This document shows positions 50,257 to 61,908 of a stretch of DNA of 64,000 nt, piece by piece (the stretch's first letter is position 1; each line of letters begins with the position of its first letter). Where the stretch lies: positions 1,364,001 through 1,428,000 of the forward strand of contig NC_079238.1 of NCBI RefSeq assembly GCF_027921745.1, in the 5' to 3' direction. The notes below the pieces were generated by a model. The model saw only the letters and a list, made by a program, of their open reading frames with translations, did no database searches and was not told the origin of the DNA. The stretch comes from Schizosaccharomyces osmophilus (Eukaryota > Ascomycota > Schizosaccharomycetes > Schizosaccharomycetales > Schizosaccharomycetaceae). A program made the position numbers and the translations under genes.

Positions 50257-51348
50257 ATGGCAGCAGCTCGTCCCACTGTTAGTGTCTACTCCAAGGACGG
50301 CGGTGTCTCTTCTGAGACTATCGCTCTCCCTTTCGTTTTCAAGGCCCCCATTCGTCCTGATTTGGTTCGCTCTGTTCATACCGCTGTTGCCAAGAACAAG
50401 CGTCAACCGTACGCCGTCTCCGAGAAGGCTGGTCACCAAACCTCTGCTGAATCTTGGGGTACTGGTCGTGCCCTTGCTCGTATTCCTCGTGTCGGTGGTG
50501 GTGGTACTCACCGTGCCGGTCAAGCTGCTTTTGGTAACATGTGCCGTAGCGGTCGTATGTTCGCCCCTACCAAAACTTGGCGCAAATGGCATGTTAAGGT
50601 CAACCAAAACGAAAAGCGCTATGCTATCGCTTCCGCTGTTGCTGCCTCCGGTGTTCCTTCTCTCCTTTTGGCTCGTGGTCACCGTGTTGAGGAAATTGCT
50701 GAAGTTCCTTTGGTTGTCGAAGACTCTATCCAAACTATCCAAAAGACCAAGGAAGCTGTTGCTTTGTTGAAGGAGCTCAAGGCTTTCCGTGATGTTGCCA
50801 AGGTCACCAACTCTCGCAAGCTCCGTGCTGGTAAGGGTAAGCTTCGTAACCGTCGTTACGTTCAACGCCGTGGTCCTCTTGTTGTTTTCAATGAGGATGC
50901 TGGTATCGTTAAGGCTTTCCGTAACGTCCCCGGTGTTGAGCTTGTCAACGTTCGTCGTTTGAACTTGCTTCAACTTGCCCCTGGTGGTCACTTGGGTCGC
51001 TTCGTCATCTGGACCAAGTCTGCTTTCGACCTCCTTGACAACGTTTTCGGTAGCTTCACTGAAGTTTCTCAATTCAAAAAGGACTATGTCCTCCCTCAAA
51101 ACGTTATCTCTAACGCTGATGTTACCCGTCTCATCAACTCTGATGAAATTCAAAGCATTGTTAAGCCTGCTGGTCCCGCTGTTGTTAAGCGTACTAACGT
51201 TCAAAAGAAGAACCCTCTCAAGAACAAGAACGTTATGCTCCGCCTTAACCCTTACGCTAAGGCCTACAAGCACAATGTCAAGATTGACAGCGGCAAGACC
51301 ACCAAGTCTGCTGGTGAGAAGTTCTTGAGTGTTTTGCACGAGAACTAA
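50257..51348 (+). CDS. rpl4: 60S ribosomal protein L4 (uL4)
   Basis: uL4 binds 25S/28S rRNA near the exit tunnel, and its internal loop lines the tunnel. Single exon, 363 residues, the expected length. Typical stretches: [74 protein letters not shown] and the Lys-rich C-terminus. Codon use is strongly biased (GCT/GTC/AAG/CGT), typical of highly expressed genes and unlike most neighbours; this bias also opens long meaningless frames on the opposite strand. S. pombe has two rpl4 genes; a single copy is seen here. Confidence 0.98.
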   Translation: MAAARPTVSVYSKDGGVSSETIALPFVFKAPIRPDLVRSVHTAVAKNKRQPYAVSEKAGHQTSAESWGTGRALARIPRVGGGGTHRAGQAAFGNMCRSGRMFAPTKTWRKWHVKVNQNEKRYAIASAVAASGVPSLLLARGHRVEEIAEVPLVVEDSIQTIQKTKEAVALLKELKAFRDVAKVTNSRKLRAGKGKLRNRRYVQRRGPLVVFNEDAGIVKAFRNVPGVELVNVRRLNLLQLAPGGHLGRFVIWTKSAFDLLDNVFGSFTEVSQFKKDYVLPQNVISNADVTRLINSDEIQSIVKPAGPAVVKRTNVQKKNPLKNKNVMLRLNPYAKAYKHNVKIDSGKTTKSAGEKFLSVLHEN

Positions 51349-51599
51349 ATTATGGGTCAGTCACTTACATGATAGGTTTGAAGGTATAGCAAGAATAAAA
51401 GTTTCAAACTGACATTATAGAGTATTTTATATTTAGTAAGATGTAGTTATACGCTGCGAATATGAATAAATCATCCTTTTGGCTAATAGAGGAGATGAAA
51501 TATGTAAATTTGTCATTAACGCATGCTAATTAGAATGAAGAAGGGGTAAATATTACTAAACATTATATGCGTAAATAAGTATTTGAGAAACGAAAGTAG

Positions 51600-52385
51600 C
51601 TAACCAGCAAAGTCTTTCAAGGACTTATAGTCGATGAATTGGCTTTGTAGTGTAGGTAATTTTTTTGATTGATATTTTTCGATGGAATTAGAAATGTCTT
51701 CTGCTTGATGTCTAGTATTAGTGAGGTTGGAGTCAAACAAATAAGTGTATGATTTTGTAGCATCGGTGAGGGCAACGCGGTGAGCACGGCTGGTGTCTAC
51801 TAGCAATGTGTACATCTTTTCCATGCGATCTGAGATATCGCTGTAATGACGAAGTAGGTTTCCACTGTGCTCAGTTTGGTCAACAACCGATGATTTACAG
51901 TTCTTTGTCTCAATTAAAAGATCCTGAATCAATTGCGGATTACTTTGGGAATGTAAAAGGTTGAGGGAAGTTTGTAGTTTTTGAGCAATTGACTTTGCCA
52001 AATCCCTTTCCTGTAGTATCACTTTCAACTGTGCTTGATCTCGCTTTAAGGAAGCATGGTAATTGAGAACTGAATCTTCTAATACTTTGATTTTATCACG
52101 AAGCTCGGACTTCCGATGGACTGAGCTACCACTTTCATCATGAAAGTCTCTTAAAAACTCGTCATTTTGCTGATTTTGGTGTCGTAAATGATCAGTCTTT
52201 TCTCGTACTTCATCAATCGTAGCTTCTAGCTCAGCAACTGCACCATTTTCGTTCTTTAATAGCTTTTGATATTTCGACAGTTCTTTCCTTTGGTTATCCT
52301 CCTCTTCTTTTAACTGTAAAAGGACAAGTCCTGTTTGTCGATTTACGCCAGGAGGGAGATTCGTGTTTGATTTTTCATGTGTCAT
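51600..52385 (-). CDS. Uncharacterised coiled-coil protein
   Basis: The 261-residue frame from an ATG (52385) to TAG (51600) is coiled coil over most of its length: Leu/Lys/Glu heptads in residues about 20-75 (LQLKEEEDNQRKELSKYQKL) and 95-135, and again near 180-240. It contains no zinc finger, ATPase or membrane segment. It is convergent with rpl4 and about 250 bp from its stop. The helical, Gln/Ser-containing composition would suit a structural, kinetochore or spindle-pole factor, but I do not recognise the family and assign no function. Confidence 0.82.
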   Translation of the reverse strand: MTHEKSNTNLPPGVNRQTGLVLLQLKEEEDNQRKELSKYQKLLKNENGAVAELEATIDEVREKTDHLRHQNQQNDEFLRDFHDESGSSVHRKSELRDKIKVLEDSVLNYHASLKRDQAQLKVILQERDLAKSIAQKLQTSLNLLHSQSNPQLIQDLLIETKNCKSSVVDQTEHSGNLLRHYSDISDRMEKMYTLLVDTSRAHRVALTDATKSYTYLFDSNLTNTRHQAEDISNSIEKYQSKKLPTLQSQFIDYKSLKDFAG

Positions 52386-53194
52386 CGTTCAAAATCGTCC
52401 TGATTTGTTTATTAAATAGATTGCAGATGAAGAGACTCGTAAATGACACGCTTTTACTCCAATTCAAGGTTCGAGCTTAGCCAACTTTTAACTAAATTTA
52501 TTCTTATATTGTTGTTTTTCTATAAGAGACGCATAATCACCTTGTATATAGATTGAAAGGAATTTGCCCAACGTTTGCTAGAGTGGTGGTTGAATTAGTA
52601 CATGGAATGGGCTGCGAAGCAATCAGTCGAAGTACCTAAGCAGGTGTATGGTATGCCTCAATGCAATGTATGAAGAAACTTTGATAGTTTAATAAATGTT
52701 TAACTTGCGGTTTGTATAGGAATTCCTTTCTTGGTGACTTTTCCTAAAAATTAAAACCATAAAAACTAATGTTTGCCATGTCGATTGACGTTCTTCATGA
52801 TGGTACATTTTCATAGATGAGTAATTAAGAAAATGTCACAAGAACACGTCTCATTTCAATTGTGTTCTTTTCAACTGGAAGAATTACTAGTAGCAACAAT
52901 TACAGAAACACCATACTAAAGTGAATGAATTCGAAAAAAAGATTTAGGGGTTTCTTTCCTGTTTATAGAATAGAATATATCATTTCTTCAACAATTCTTT
53001 GCCTCCCAAATTGTTATGAATGAACAAAATAAAAAAATTCATTTGTTTATTTACATTATACCACACTCCAAGGCAGCTTATTCAATCACTACCACCAAAT
53101 TACATGAAAAACACTCAAAGTAGGTGCAGAAAAGAAAAAAGAGCGAAAAAACACGATTTGAGGCTTTGAAAACATAAATTGCTAGATCCTTAAA
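52386..53194. other. Divergent region coiled-coil gene/pop7
   Basis: About 810 bp without a firm gene. A possible two-exon micro-ORF lies at 52602-52737 (see findings). The rest is AT-rich. Confidence 0.5.
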
Positions 53195-53633
53195 ATGAGT
53201 GTTGAAAGAATAAAACGTGCACCGGCGGTGCGAAAAGGGATCATTGTCCGTAGGAAGACGCATCTAATCGCAATGATGAAGCGCGTAAGACATCAACTTG
53301 AACGAAGGTTCGTCGAAATTTCTACTGCCTTTATTAAACTAACACTTCATTAGCGGATTTGTTCAGTATCAGTCAACGGGAATGGCGATTCCTCAGCTTG
53401 TAGCTTTGGCAGACAAGTATCAGCACCAAGGGTATCGTATAGCTCTTTTTACGGAAACTATAGAATTCACGGATGAACTTATGACAGAGGTATGTAAAAT
53501 ATCAAGGCCTCACTCGCGGAGGTGTAGTAAAGTGAAGCTATAATTCCGCGTATGGCTAACCTATTTGAAGGATGAATTTAAAAACGAAAAGCGACTAGGG
53601 AATTTACTTGTACTCAAGGTTTATTCCAGATGA
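53195..53633 (+). CDS. pop7: RNase P/MRP subunit Pop7 (Rpp20, Alba-like)
   Basis: Pop7 is an Alba-fold protein that binds RNA in nuclear RNase P and RNase MRP together with Pop6. The gene has three small exons, each too short to stand out: 53195-53307, 53354-53489 and 53571-53633, joining in frame to 103 residues. Diagnostic stretches: [17 protein letters not shown] (first Alba strand and helix), [14 protein letters not shown], then [16 protein letters not shown], which closely tracks the budding yeast Pop7 segment ending in TKTIEVLDEVITE as I recall it, and the terminal strand LLVLKVYSR. Intron 1 has a CTAACACTTCATTAG branch/acceptor but an unusual GTTCGT donor. Intron 2 has a GTATGT donor and an AAG acceptor after GCTAAC. 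Shorter than the budding yeast protein (about 140). Confidence 0.82.
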
Positions 53634-55568
53634 TTTCGATACTGCCTTAGAACATATGCTACGCATAATTTTTTTTTATTTTTCCTGATGAAAAGCATGG
53701 GGTAATTCAAGGTACTTTATCTACGCTATTAATTGAGATTGAATGTAAAGATTTGGCTCATTATCCAGACACACGATTGGGCTCGTATCTAACAAATATA
53801 TGAATTTGCTGATTGAGTAAAAGTACTGTTGGAAAGTAACGTACATATATTTAGAACCGTTTACAGTTGTCGCATACCTTCTCGTGCTTGTTCCCTCATT
53901 TCCCCCCATTTATCTCTGATGTTTTTTTTTCTTTTTTTCTTTTTTTTTTTTTTTTTTTTTTCTGCTTGATTATAAAAGTCTATGGGATGGGATACTTTCC
54001 TATATTCAGTATCTATTGCAAAGTGATTTCGTTCTCGGATCTTCTGTATTTTGAAAAACAGGGGCGTTGAAGACTACGACGTTTGAGTACTTTTGACAGT
54101 CCTTCATATTGTTATGCATGTGGTACGGTTGCGATGGTATGGAATGTATATATATTGTACTTTTGGTTGTTTGTTATTACAAATTACTTATCAAACATGC
54201 GTTTCAATTTACAGTGCAGATCATATTGAAGTACGTTCACAGCGTTTTGCTAAATATAAAAAGACGAAGAAAGCGAGTGCTGGTTTTGGGAATAGAAAAT
54301 CCAGGAGATTTGCTAGGAATGTTGGAAATAGGACTCTGTTATAAACTTTTAAAGTTTCTCACATTATTTCCTGTTTTTTTTCCATATTACAGTCTGTCGC
54401 TTTCATTACGAACGGGAGTTAAGAATATCCCGCTATCGGATAAACGCCTAAAGAATTTCAAAATTAACAGGTAGATTCGTTCGATAACCAAATCACCGCA
54501 ACTAAACACATAACCAAGAAACAACCAGATTAGTCATAGCTATTTCCAATATTGGATTCCATCATCGACAAGTCAGAGTACTCTTGATGATTGCGATATT
54601 TCCCTCACATTCCATTTATTGATATGGAAAACATTACCTTTCTTTCGTTCCGATTAAGCTATATTGTTGGCTTGCTTTTATTCGAATATATCTCTCCCAA
54701 CTCCATAGTTTATTGATCATCTGGTAATTTTTGGGAATAGTAGAACTGTTTTGGACACATAAAGAATTATCATTATACTTTTCCTTGTATATGGACATAT
54801 TTCACTCTTATTTAGTATTTCAGCACGATAAAGAATCGTACCGCGGAACTAGATGCTCAAATCTTCCTTTTGGCAGCAAACTTAATACAAGTAGAGGACT
54901 ATTCGATGCTCAAAAATGAAGTTTTACAAAAAAAGGAAAGGAATACTCTTTTATTAAAACTATGGAAAATAATATATATTATGCAAGAATTAACGTGTTA
55001 CTTTTTGTTCATGTATTTCAAAATTCAAACAAGGGATCTGTATAGACAAAATCTTTTGCGTTTAGCTAGCAAAATAAGTGTACATATACGATAAATAACC
55101 AACTTGTTTCCGTAATAAATAATTAAACGGCAGGCGAGCATTTCCAGGTGCCAGCATAAATATCAGAAAGTAAAACATTAAAGACAAATATTCGGTTAAG
55201 TACAATAGAGACAAATAAGCAAACCAATCACCAAAACAAGATAAATAGCTAAAAGGCTAGAGATGGAAAGATCAAACAACATTTAATTCCTTCTCTTACT
55301 GTTACACATATATCAGCAAGCGAAAATATTAAGGGTTTGAGACTTTTGCGAATTATAGATGACAACTTGGGCACTCATTTTGAAAGAAGATCAAAATATC
55401 ACAATCCTACTTTCATCTTTCAACTCTCGATAATCTTTTCGCAACATGATTGTTTCGCTTTCCATGTAAGCCTCACTAAAAAAAGGGAAAAGCAGAAGAG
55501 GGAAAGTTAAGATCGGTACTTTACTCCTACCTAACAGGAAGTAATCCAGACAAGGTTTGGGGTTTCCA
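53634..55568. other. Unassigned region between pop7 and mbx2
   Basis: 1.9 kb with a long broken T tract (53922-53961). Plus-strand open stretches at 54109-54474 and 54816-55094 may be exons of a spliced gene (see findings), but I could not build a convincing model. The part next to 55568 is mbx2 3' flank. Confidence 0.45.
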
Positions 55569-56567
55569 TTAGCTATATGGTAGATGGGCTTCATCTGAGG
55601 TGCGTCTGCCTGCAAGCGTTTGAGAAGGGCTTGCAGGGGTATCGGCAGCATAATCTCTCAAGGATGGTAAGCGTTGTAAGTTATGATACGGATAAGAAGT
55701 AGTAGAGAAGGAGCCAACATCTTTTTCAGGGTAGTTGTAATACCAGTTGGGAATCGATGGTGGAGGGGCAAAGGCTGTTGGAAGCGTTGTCTTCATAGGG
55801 TTTGAAAGGGAAGAAGAAAAATAATCAGCTTGGGAGCCAACAGACGCCGGATAAGTAGAGATAAATGAATGAGGAGTATTTAAATGAGTATGAGCATGGT
55901 CTGTATCCACCTGGTTGAGGGAAAGAGCGAGATGGGTATCGATGGAGCGGGAGTCGAAAGAAGGATTAAAGTTGTTGTGAACTGGACTTGCAGGAACAGG
56001 AGCCAAATTTTGGTAATGATTTTGAGCGTTGTAAGCATAGGTAGAGGCAAGGGTTTTGTTAGTAAGGGTAGAATTTGGAAGGTGATTCTCGCTCTGGGTA
56101 TAAGGATACATGTAGTGATTGACAGGAAGGGTCATGGATTCATCGTTTTGTCTCGGTTGGGTGAAAGTTGGTATGCAGGTAGGGTTGGAAGAAGCAGAGG
56201 AGCTGGTTGATGATGACGAGGCATGATCGAGATGATGAGAGTCCGGAGAAATGAGAGTGAGCAAAGGAGGTAGAGAAGAAGAGCTAGGAGGGATGGGGCA
56301 TAATTCTTGCTTCTTTATGAATTGGGCGCCCGTTCGATGTTCATGGATATCGGTAGAATATACATTATTTAAAGTTCGTTGAAAGTCATGAGAAGAAAAG
56401 ACATAAAGACGGCGTTTTCGATCATATATGGTAACTGAAACCTCGCAATCAGTCAATACGGAAAGTTCAAAAGCCTTTTTATAAATGCCACCCTTTCGTT
56501 TTGCAAATGTGACACTCCGAGAACGATCATCTAAAATAGGTTGAATGGATATTTTCTTACGACCCAT
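55569..56567 (-). CDS. mbx2: MADS-box transcription factor Mbx2
   Basis: The product is a 332-residue SRF-type/MEF2-like MADS-box regulator. Residues 1-60 are the DNA-binding and dimerisation MADS domain: MGRKKISIQPILDDRSRSVT, FAKRKGGIYKKAFELSVLTD and CEVSVTIYDRKRRLYVFSS. The remainder is Ser/Pro/Asn/His/Tyr-rich low complexity, as is usual for fungal MADS activators. In S. pombe Mbx2 (also called Pvg4) promotes flocculin and pyruvylated-galactose gene expression. The ATG gives the canonical MGRKKI start. A short terminal extension by splicing is possible but not needed. Confidence 0.93.
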   Translation of the reverse strand: MGRKKISIQPILDDRSRSVTFAKRKGGIYKKAFELSVLTDCEVSVTIYDRKRRLYVFSSHDFQRTLNNVYSTDIHEHRTGAQFIKKQELCPIPPSSSSLPPLLTLISPDSHHLDHASSSSTSSSASSNPTCIPTFTQPRQNDESMTLPVNHYMYPYTQSENHLPNSTLTNKTLASTYAYNAQNHYQNLAPVPASPVHNNFNPSFDSRSIDTHLALSLNQVDTDHAHTHLNTPHSFISTYPASVGSQADYFSSSLSNPMKTTLPTAFAPPPSIPNWYYNYPEKDVGSFSTTSYPYHNLQRLPSLRDYAADTPASPSQTLAGRRTSDEAHLPYS

Positions 56568-57663
56568 ATCCGAAAATTAGAACCCAAGTACACGATCCAA
56601 AATAAGAAGCCCTAAATATAAAGAGACGATAGATGCTTTACTTTGACCAGATCCTGCAAGCAGACAAGACAGCGAAAAACGAAAGAGTGAGAGACGCCCA
56701 AAACCAAGGATAGGAATGTTGATGATACAGTGAGCGAAAATCAACAAATGAATGAGAATCAAATATGAGTCTTAAAGAAAAAGTGAATGCGATTTTCATC
56801 CAGAGCAACAAGTTTACTTGAGAAGCAACGATGACCAAAAAAGAAAAAATTGAATCCTTCAATAATCTATTTCAGTAGAAAGAGAAGGAATCAAATTAAA
56901 AACAAGTAGTATGACTTTGAATCTTTAATTCTGGCGATTGAAAAGCTAGACATATGTACACCCCATACACATATATATATATTTTTAGAATCGCAAATAT
57001 ACTTGTTTCATCGATTGGTGTAAGTGTTGTAGAACCGAAATTTTTCCCTTAACGGACTTTTGCTTATGTTGAAACCGGAGCTTTCTTATGAATAATGCTT
57101 TGCTATCATCAGATTTAATAATGGAAAAATTTACAATTGCTTCCCTGCAACTACATGGTTTCCCAGACATTTCAAAAGATGAATCCTAAATAACTTTTTT
57201 CTTCTTCTTCTTCTATATAATAAAAGCATTCTTTCCTAAAAGCAAAAACGATCTTTTTGTTTTTACAGAAAAAGCTCAGAAAACCCAAGTGTTTTGTTTA
57301 TACCCCACGGAATTTTGGAATACCCCAGGGTCTTTATTCGTGACGTCGATAAATCGGGTTGTCGGGAGAAGATACAAATATAGACATTTACTGCGTCATT
57401 TTGATGTTTTGCGATAATCTGATAAAGCGTACGTTGTTAGAATTGTTAATACATACTTAGCGTCGTACCCTACACGGTCTTTGACTAGCACTCACTGTAA
57501 CTCAGTGACTTTGCTTATCATTGCGTTCTATTGTGTTAACTGACTATCAACGGACAGAACAGCATATCGTTAAATGAGTTGTTCGTGACTGTTTTTTTTG
57601 GTTGAAACATACAGTCTCTGCATTCATCCATTTTGTGCCGTACTTACCAGCAGCTGCAGGAAG
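56568..57663. other. Divergent promoter region mbx2/rps18
   Basis: 1.1 kb. It contains the rps18 HomolD box, an ACCCTACAC at 57467 resembling HomolE but unusually far from it (about 110 bp), and a CT-rich tract near 57200. The long leader-like stretch before mbx2 would fit the long 5' UTRs often seen for regulator genes, but this is inference. Confidence 0.55.
57584..57591 (-). promoter_or_regulatory. Inverted HomolD box of rps18
   Basis: CGTGACTG on the plus strand is the inverse of CAGTCACG, one mismatch from HomolD, 73 bp before the rps18 ATG. HomolD has been reported in both orientations in fission-yeast ribosomal promoters. Confidence 0.55.
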
Positions 57664-58340
57664 ATGTCTCTCGTTCCTCCTGATAACGTATGTAAAACCT
57701 ATTTTTTCTCAAGAAACACATAGCTCGCTTTCTTGTGTTCATCAGGTTTCGCTCTTGGTCATTGTTGTCCAAAGTTGAGAAACCGTTTTTCCTTGTCTGG
57801 ATGAATCTGGAAATCGCGCTATGTTTTCCTTTTGTTATTTAACAGAGGAAGGGACTTGAGATTTTCTATTTTCCCGGGTGACATTTTACTAACCTTTTCC
57901 GCTAGTTTCAACACATTCTCCGTCTACTCAACACCAATGTAGACGGCAAGCATAAGGTTATGTACGCCATGACCCAAATCAAGGGTGTCGGTCGTCGTTA
58001 CGCCAACATCGTCTGCAAGAAGGCTGATGTAGACATGTCTAAGCGTGCTGGTGAGCTCACCACTGAAGAGTTGGAGCGTCTAGTTACCATCGTTCAAAAC
58101 CCTACCCAATTCAAGATTCCTACTTGGTTCCTTAACCGTCAAAAGGATATCAACGATGGTAAGTCTCACCAATTGCTCTCCAACAACGTTGAGGGTAAGC
58201 TTCGTGAAGACCTTGAACGTCTCAAGAAGATCCAAACTCACCGTGGTCTTCGTCACGCTCTCGACCTTCGTGTCCGTGGTCAACATACTAAGACCACTGG
58301 CCGTCGTGGTAAGACCGTTGGTGTCTCCAAGAAGAAGTAA
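57664..58340 (+). CDS. rps18: 40S ribosomal protein S18 (uS13)
   Basis: uS13 sits in the head of the small subunit and forms bridges with the 60S subunit. Exon 1 (57664-57687) encodes only MSLVPPDN; a 218-nt intron is followed by exon 2 (57906-58340), for 152 residues in all, the family length. Diagnostic stretches: [76 protein letters not shown] and [13 protein letters not shown]. Codon use is that of a highly expressed gene. The intron right after the first codons is a common layout in ribosomal-protein genes. Confidence 0.97.
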
Positions 58341-58610
58341 GCTGTAGTTGCTTTCTGCTTTCGTATGAAACCAATGGAATTCTCTTTTTGCTTATTATGT
58401 TGTTTCCGTCCATTTTATTCTAGACTCCATTATCCTTTCTGCTATTATGTAAATGTAGTTTTCCAACCTTTTTTGTAAGTGTTTCATGCAATTCTTATTT
58501 TATCCTTTTTTTTCGTTTGTTTGTCAATATATTAATCTATATACCTAAAACTATGCCGAGTTCCCAAAAAAAGAAAAGAATAAATTATGATGAAAATCGT
58601 GCTGAGAAAC

Positions 58611-60107
<1,497 letters not shown>

Positions 60108-60880
60108 TTGAAAGGAAAGATTCTAAATATATTACACCAAAATTTCCCAGATTTTCAGCTTTCGCGACCTTATTCTTTGTCCTAATCCCAGACGAAATCG
60201 ACACAACAGAAAAAATATCTAATACTTTTGTAAAACCGCTAATCCTTCGAATTCTATTAAAACGCGATATATTCTATTAGTTTGTAAACTGAGTACACTT
60301 TTGGAGCTGAGGATGATAATTTTGGTTCCTCAATAATATTATAATTTATAATATTTGCTATTCGGGTTATTATGTAAGTAAATAAGTTCTTATTGTTTTT
60401 CATTTCGAAGCCAAGGATAAACAGAGGCTGTACGTGATCTTTACTATGCATTATATAACGGCTTCTTAATATCTAACAAACGGCGGTCAATTACCGATTT
60501 TGGTCACTCACTACTGAAAAACCATTCTAGTACGTGGTGTGAATAGCTTCTCTAAAGAAGTAAATCAAAGTGTACGCATTCGGATAAAGATGAGAAGAGA
60601 CTGTTGAGCTACTTTATATTATTTCCCTCTGCATGTATTTATCTATTCGTAAATGGTTACTTTAACCCGTAAAAGCATAGTTGAACAATCGTATTTGAAT
60701 GTATATAACTACACAGTTAGTAAAAGAGGGAATTGAGTTTGACAAATTGTATATTAAATATAAGCCAGCATGACCCTATACCCATGGAGATACCGTTGTA
60801 AGAGATTCAATTGATTATACATAAAAAAAGAAAGAAACACTTGATAAGTCAAGCAGTGAAAAGAAATTACGTTACATTTT
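60108..60880. other. Intergenic tad2/pcn1
   Basis: 773 bp between tandem minus-strand genes: the pcn1 3' flank and the tad2 promoter. A short hairpin-like AT palindrome (ATAATATTATAATTTATAAT region) lies near 60335. No gene was seen. Confidence 0.55.
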
Positions 60881-61783
60881 TTACTCGTCCTCTTCCTCAT
60901 CGCCAATTTTGGGAGCGAGATAGAAGCGAAGGTATCCAGATTCCATTTGGTACTCAACGAGCAAAGGAACTTCACTGCTCATGCACAGTGTAACACGATT
61001 GGCCAACGGAGTAGCCTTAGTGAATTGAGCCAAATATTTCAGAGAAAATCCAAGGCTAACAGCTTGGGTAAGGGAAACTTCAATGCTTTGGTCGTTATCA
61101 GCAAGGTCAGTATGTTGCTTAAGAGTGGTAGAACCAGCGCCGATGTCACCTTTGCAGCTGAAACGAACGCCCTCCTTGCTAGCATGGATACGAACGGAAT
61201 CACTTAAAGTCAAAAGATCGCGAATAATGCGTTGGAATTCAGCAGCGGGCATAGTAACGGTAGCATCGTACTCAATATCAGGAATACCCAAGTGTTCTTG
61301 GTCGATATCCATAAGCTTGACTGCGTAATCAGAGATACGGTCATTCTTCTCACTTTCAAAGACCATGTTTAGAGTTTCAGGCGTATCCTCAGCCTTCAAA
61401 GTTACCAAGTCTTCATTTTGAGCACAGCGAAGAACCTTGGACAAAGCATTCAGATTAATACCTAAAGCAATGTTGCGATCGCAACGGTAAGGTTCAAAGC
61501 CATCAGATTTGATTAACATGGAAACAAGGGCAACGTGAGAGCTATCCATAGCCTGGAGTGAAATACCATTGTCGTTGCAATCAAACTAAAAAATCCGTTA
61601 GCACGCGTCTTCTAAGTTGATTCACCAGCCCAGTATTAAATTCAAAAACTTTGCAAAGTTTTAGAAACATTCCAAAAGCGATGAATTACCTGTAAAACAT
61701 ACGTTGGCATCAGTAACAAGTTCTTTGATGGCATCAAGGAGCTTTTTTAACAAAGCTGCCTGTTGTAATCTAGCTTCCAACAT
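60881..61783 (-). CDS. pcn1: PCNA, DNA polymerase sliding clamp
   Basis: PCNA is the homotrimeric ring that tethers DNA polymerases and repair factors to DNA. Exon 1 (61703-61783) encodes [20 protein letters not shown] through TDAN; a 117-nt intron (GTATGT donor) leads into exon 2 (60881-61585), giving 261 residues, the family length. Landmarks: [20 protein letters not shown], the interdomain connector region around [20 protein letters not shown]-like [34 protein letters not shown], and the C-terminal [10 protein letters not shown] that follows the PIP-box binding pocket. Candidate MCB elements lie about 100 bp upstream. The start is firm because exon 1 matches the PCNA N-terminus. Confidence 0.97.
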
Positions 61784-61878
61784 TTTTTATTGAGGAAAGC
61801 CGACTTTTCCTTCAGTTCAAGGTAACAATAGGTTTTTTCGAGGATCCCTGTAGTTGGTTCAGGTTGAAAATATTTGGG

Positions 61879-61908
61879 GTGTACGCGTCGTCGTACACGG
61901 TAACGCGA
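61879..61908 (-). promoter_or_regulatory. MCB-like elements in the pcn1 promoter
   Basis: ACGCGT (61883-61888) is an exact MluI cell-cycle box, and ACGCGA (61903-61908) is a near match 15 bp away. The first lies within a perfect 7-bp inverted repeat, GTGTACG-CGTCGT-CGTACAC (61879-61898). MCB sites bind the G1/S factor MBF in yeasts, which fits a replication gene. Binding is not shown. Confidence 0.6.

Noticed and set aside
50206-51339. 377-codon open frame on the minus strand opposite rpl4
   Set aside because: It is a shadow of rpl4: the strong codon bias of the ribosomal gene removes stops from the opposite strand. The translation is low-complexity and matches nothing.
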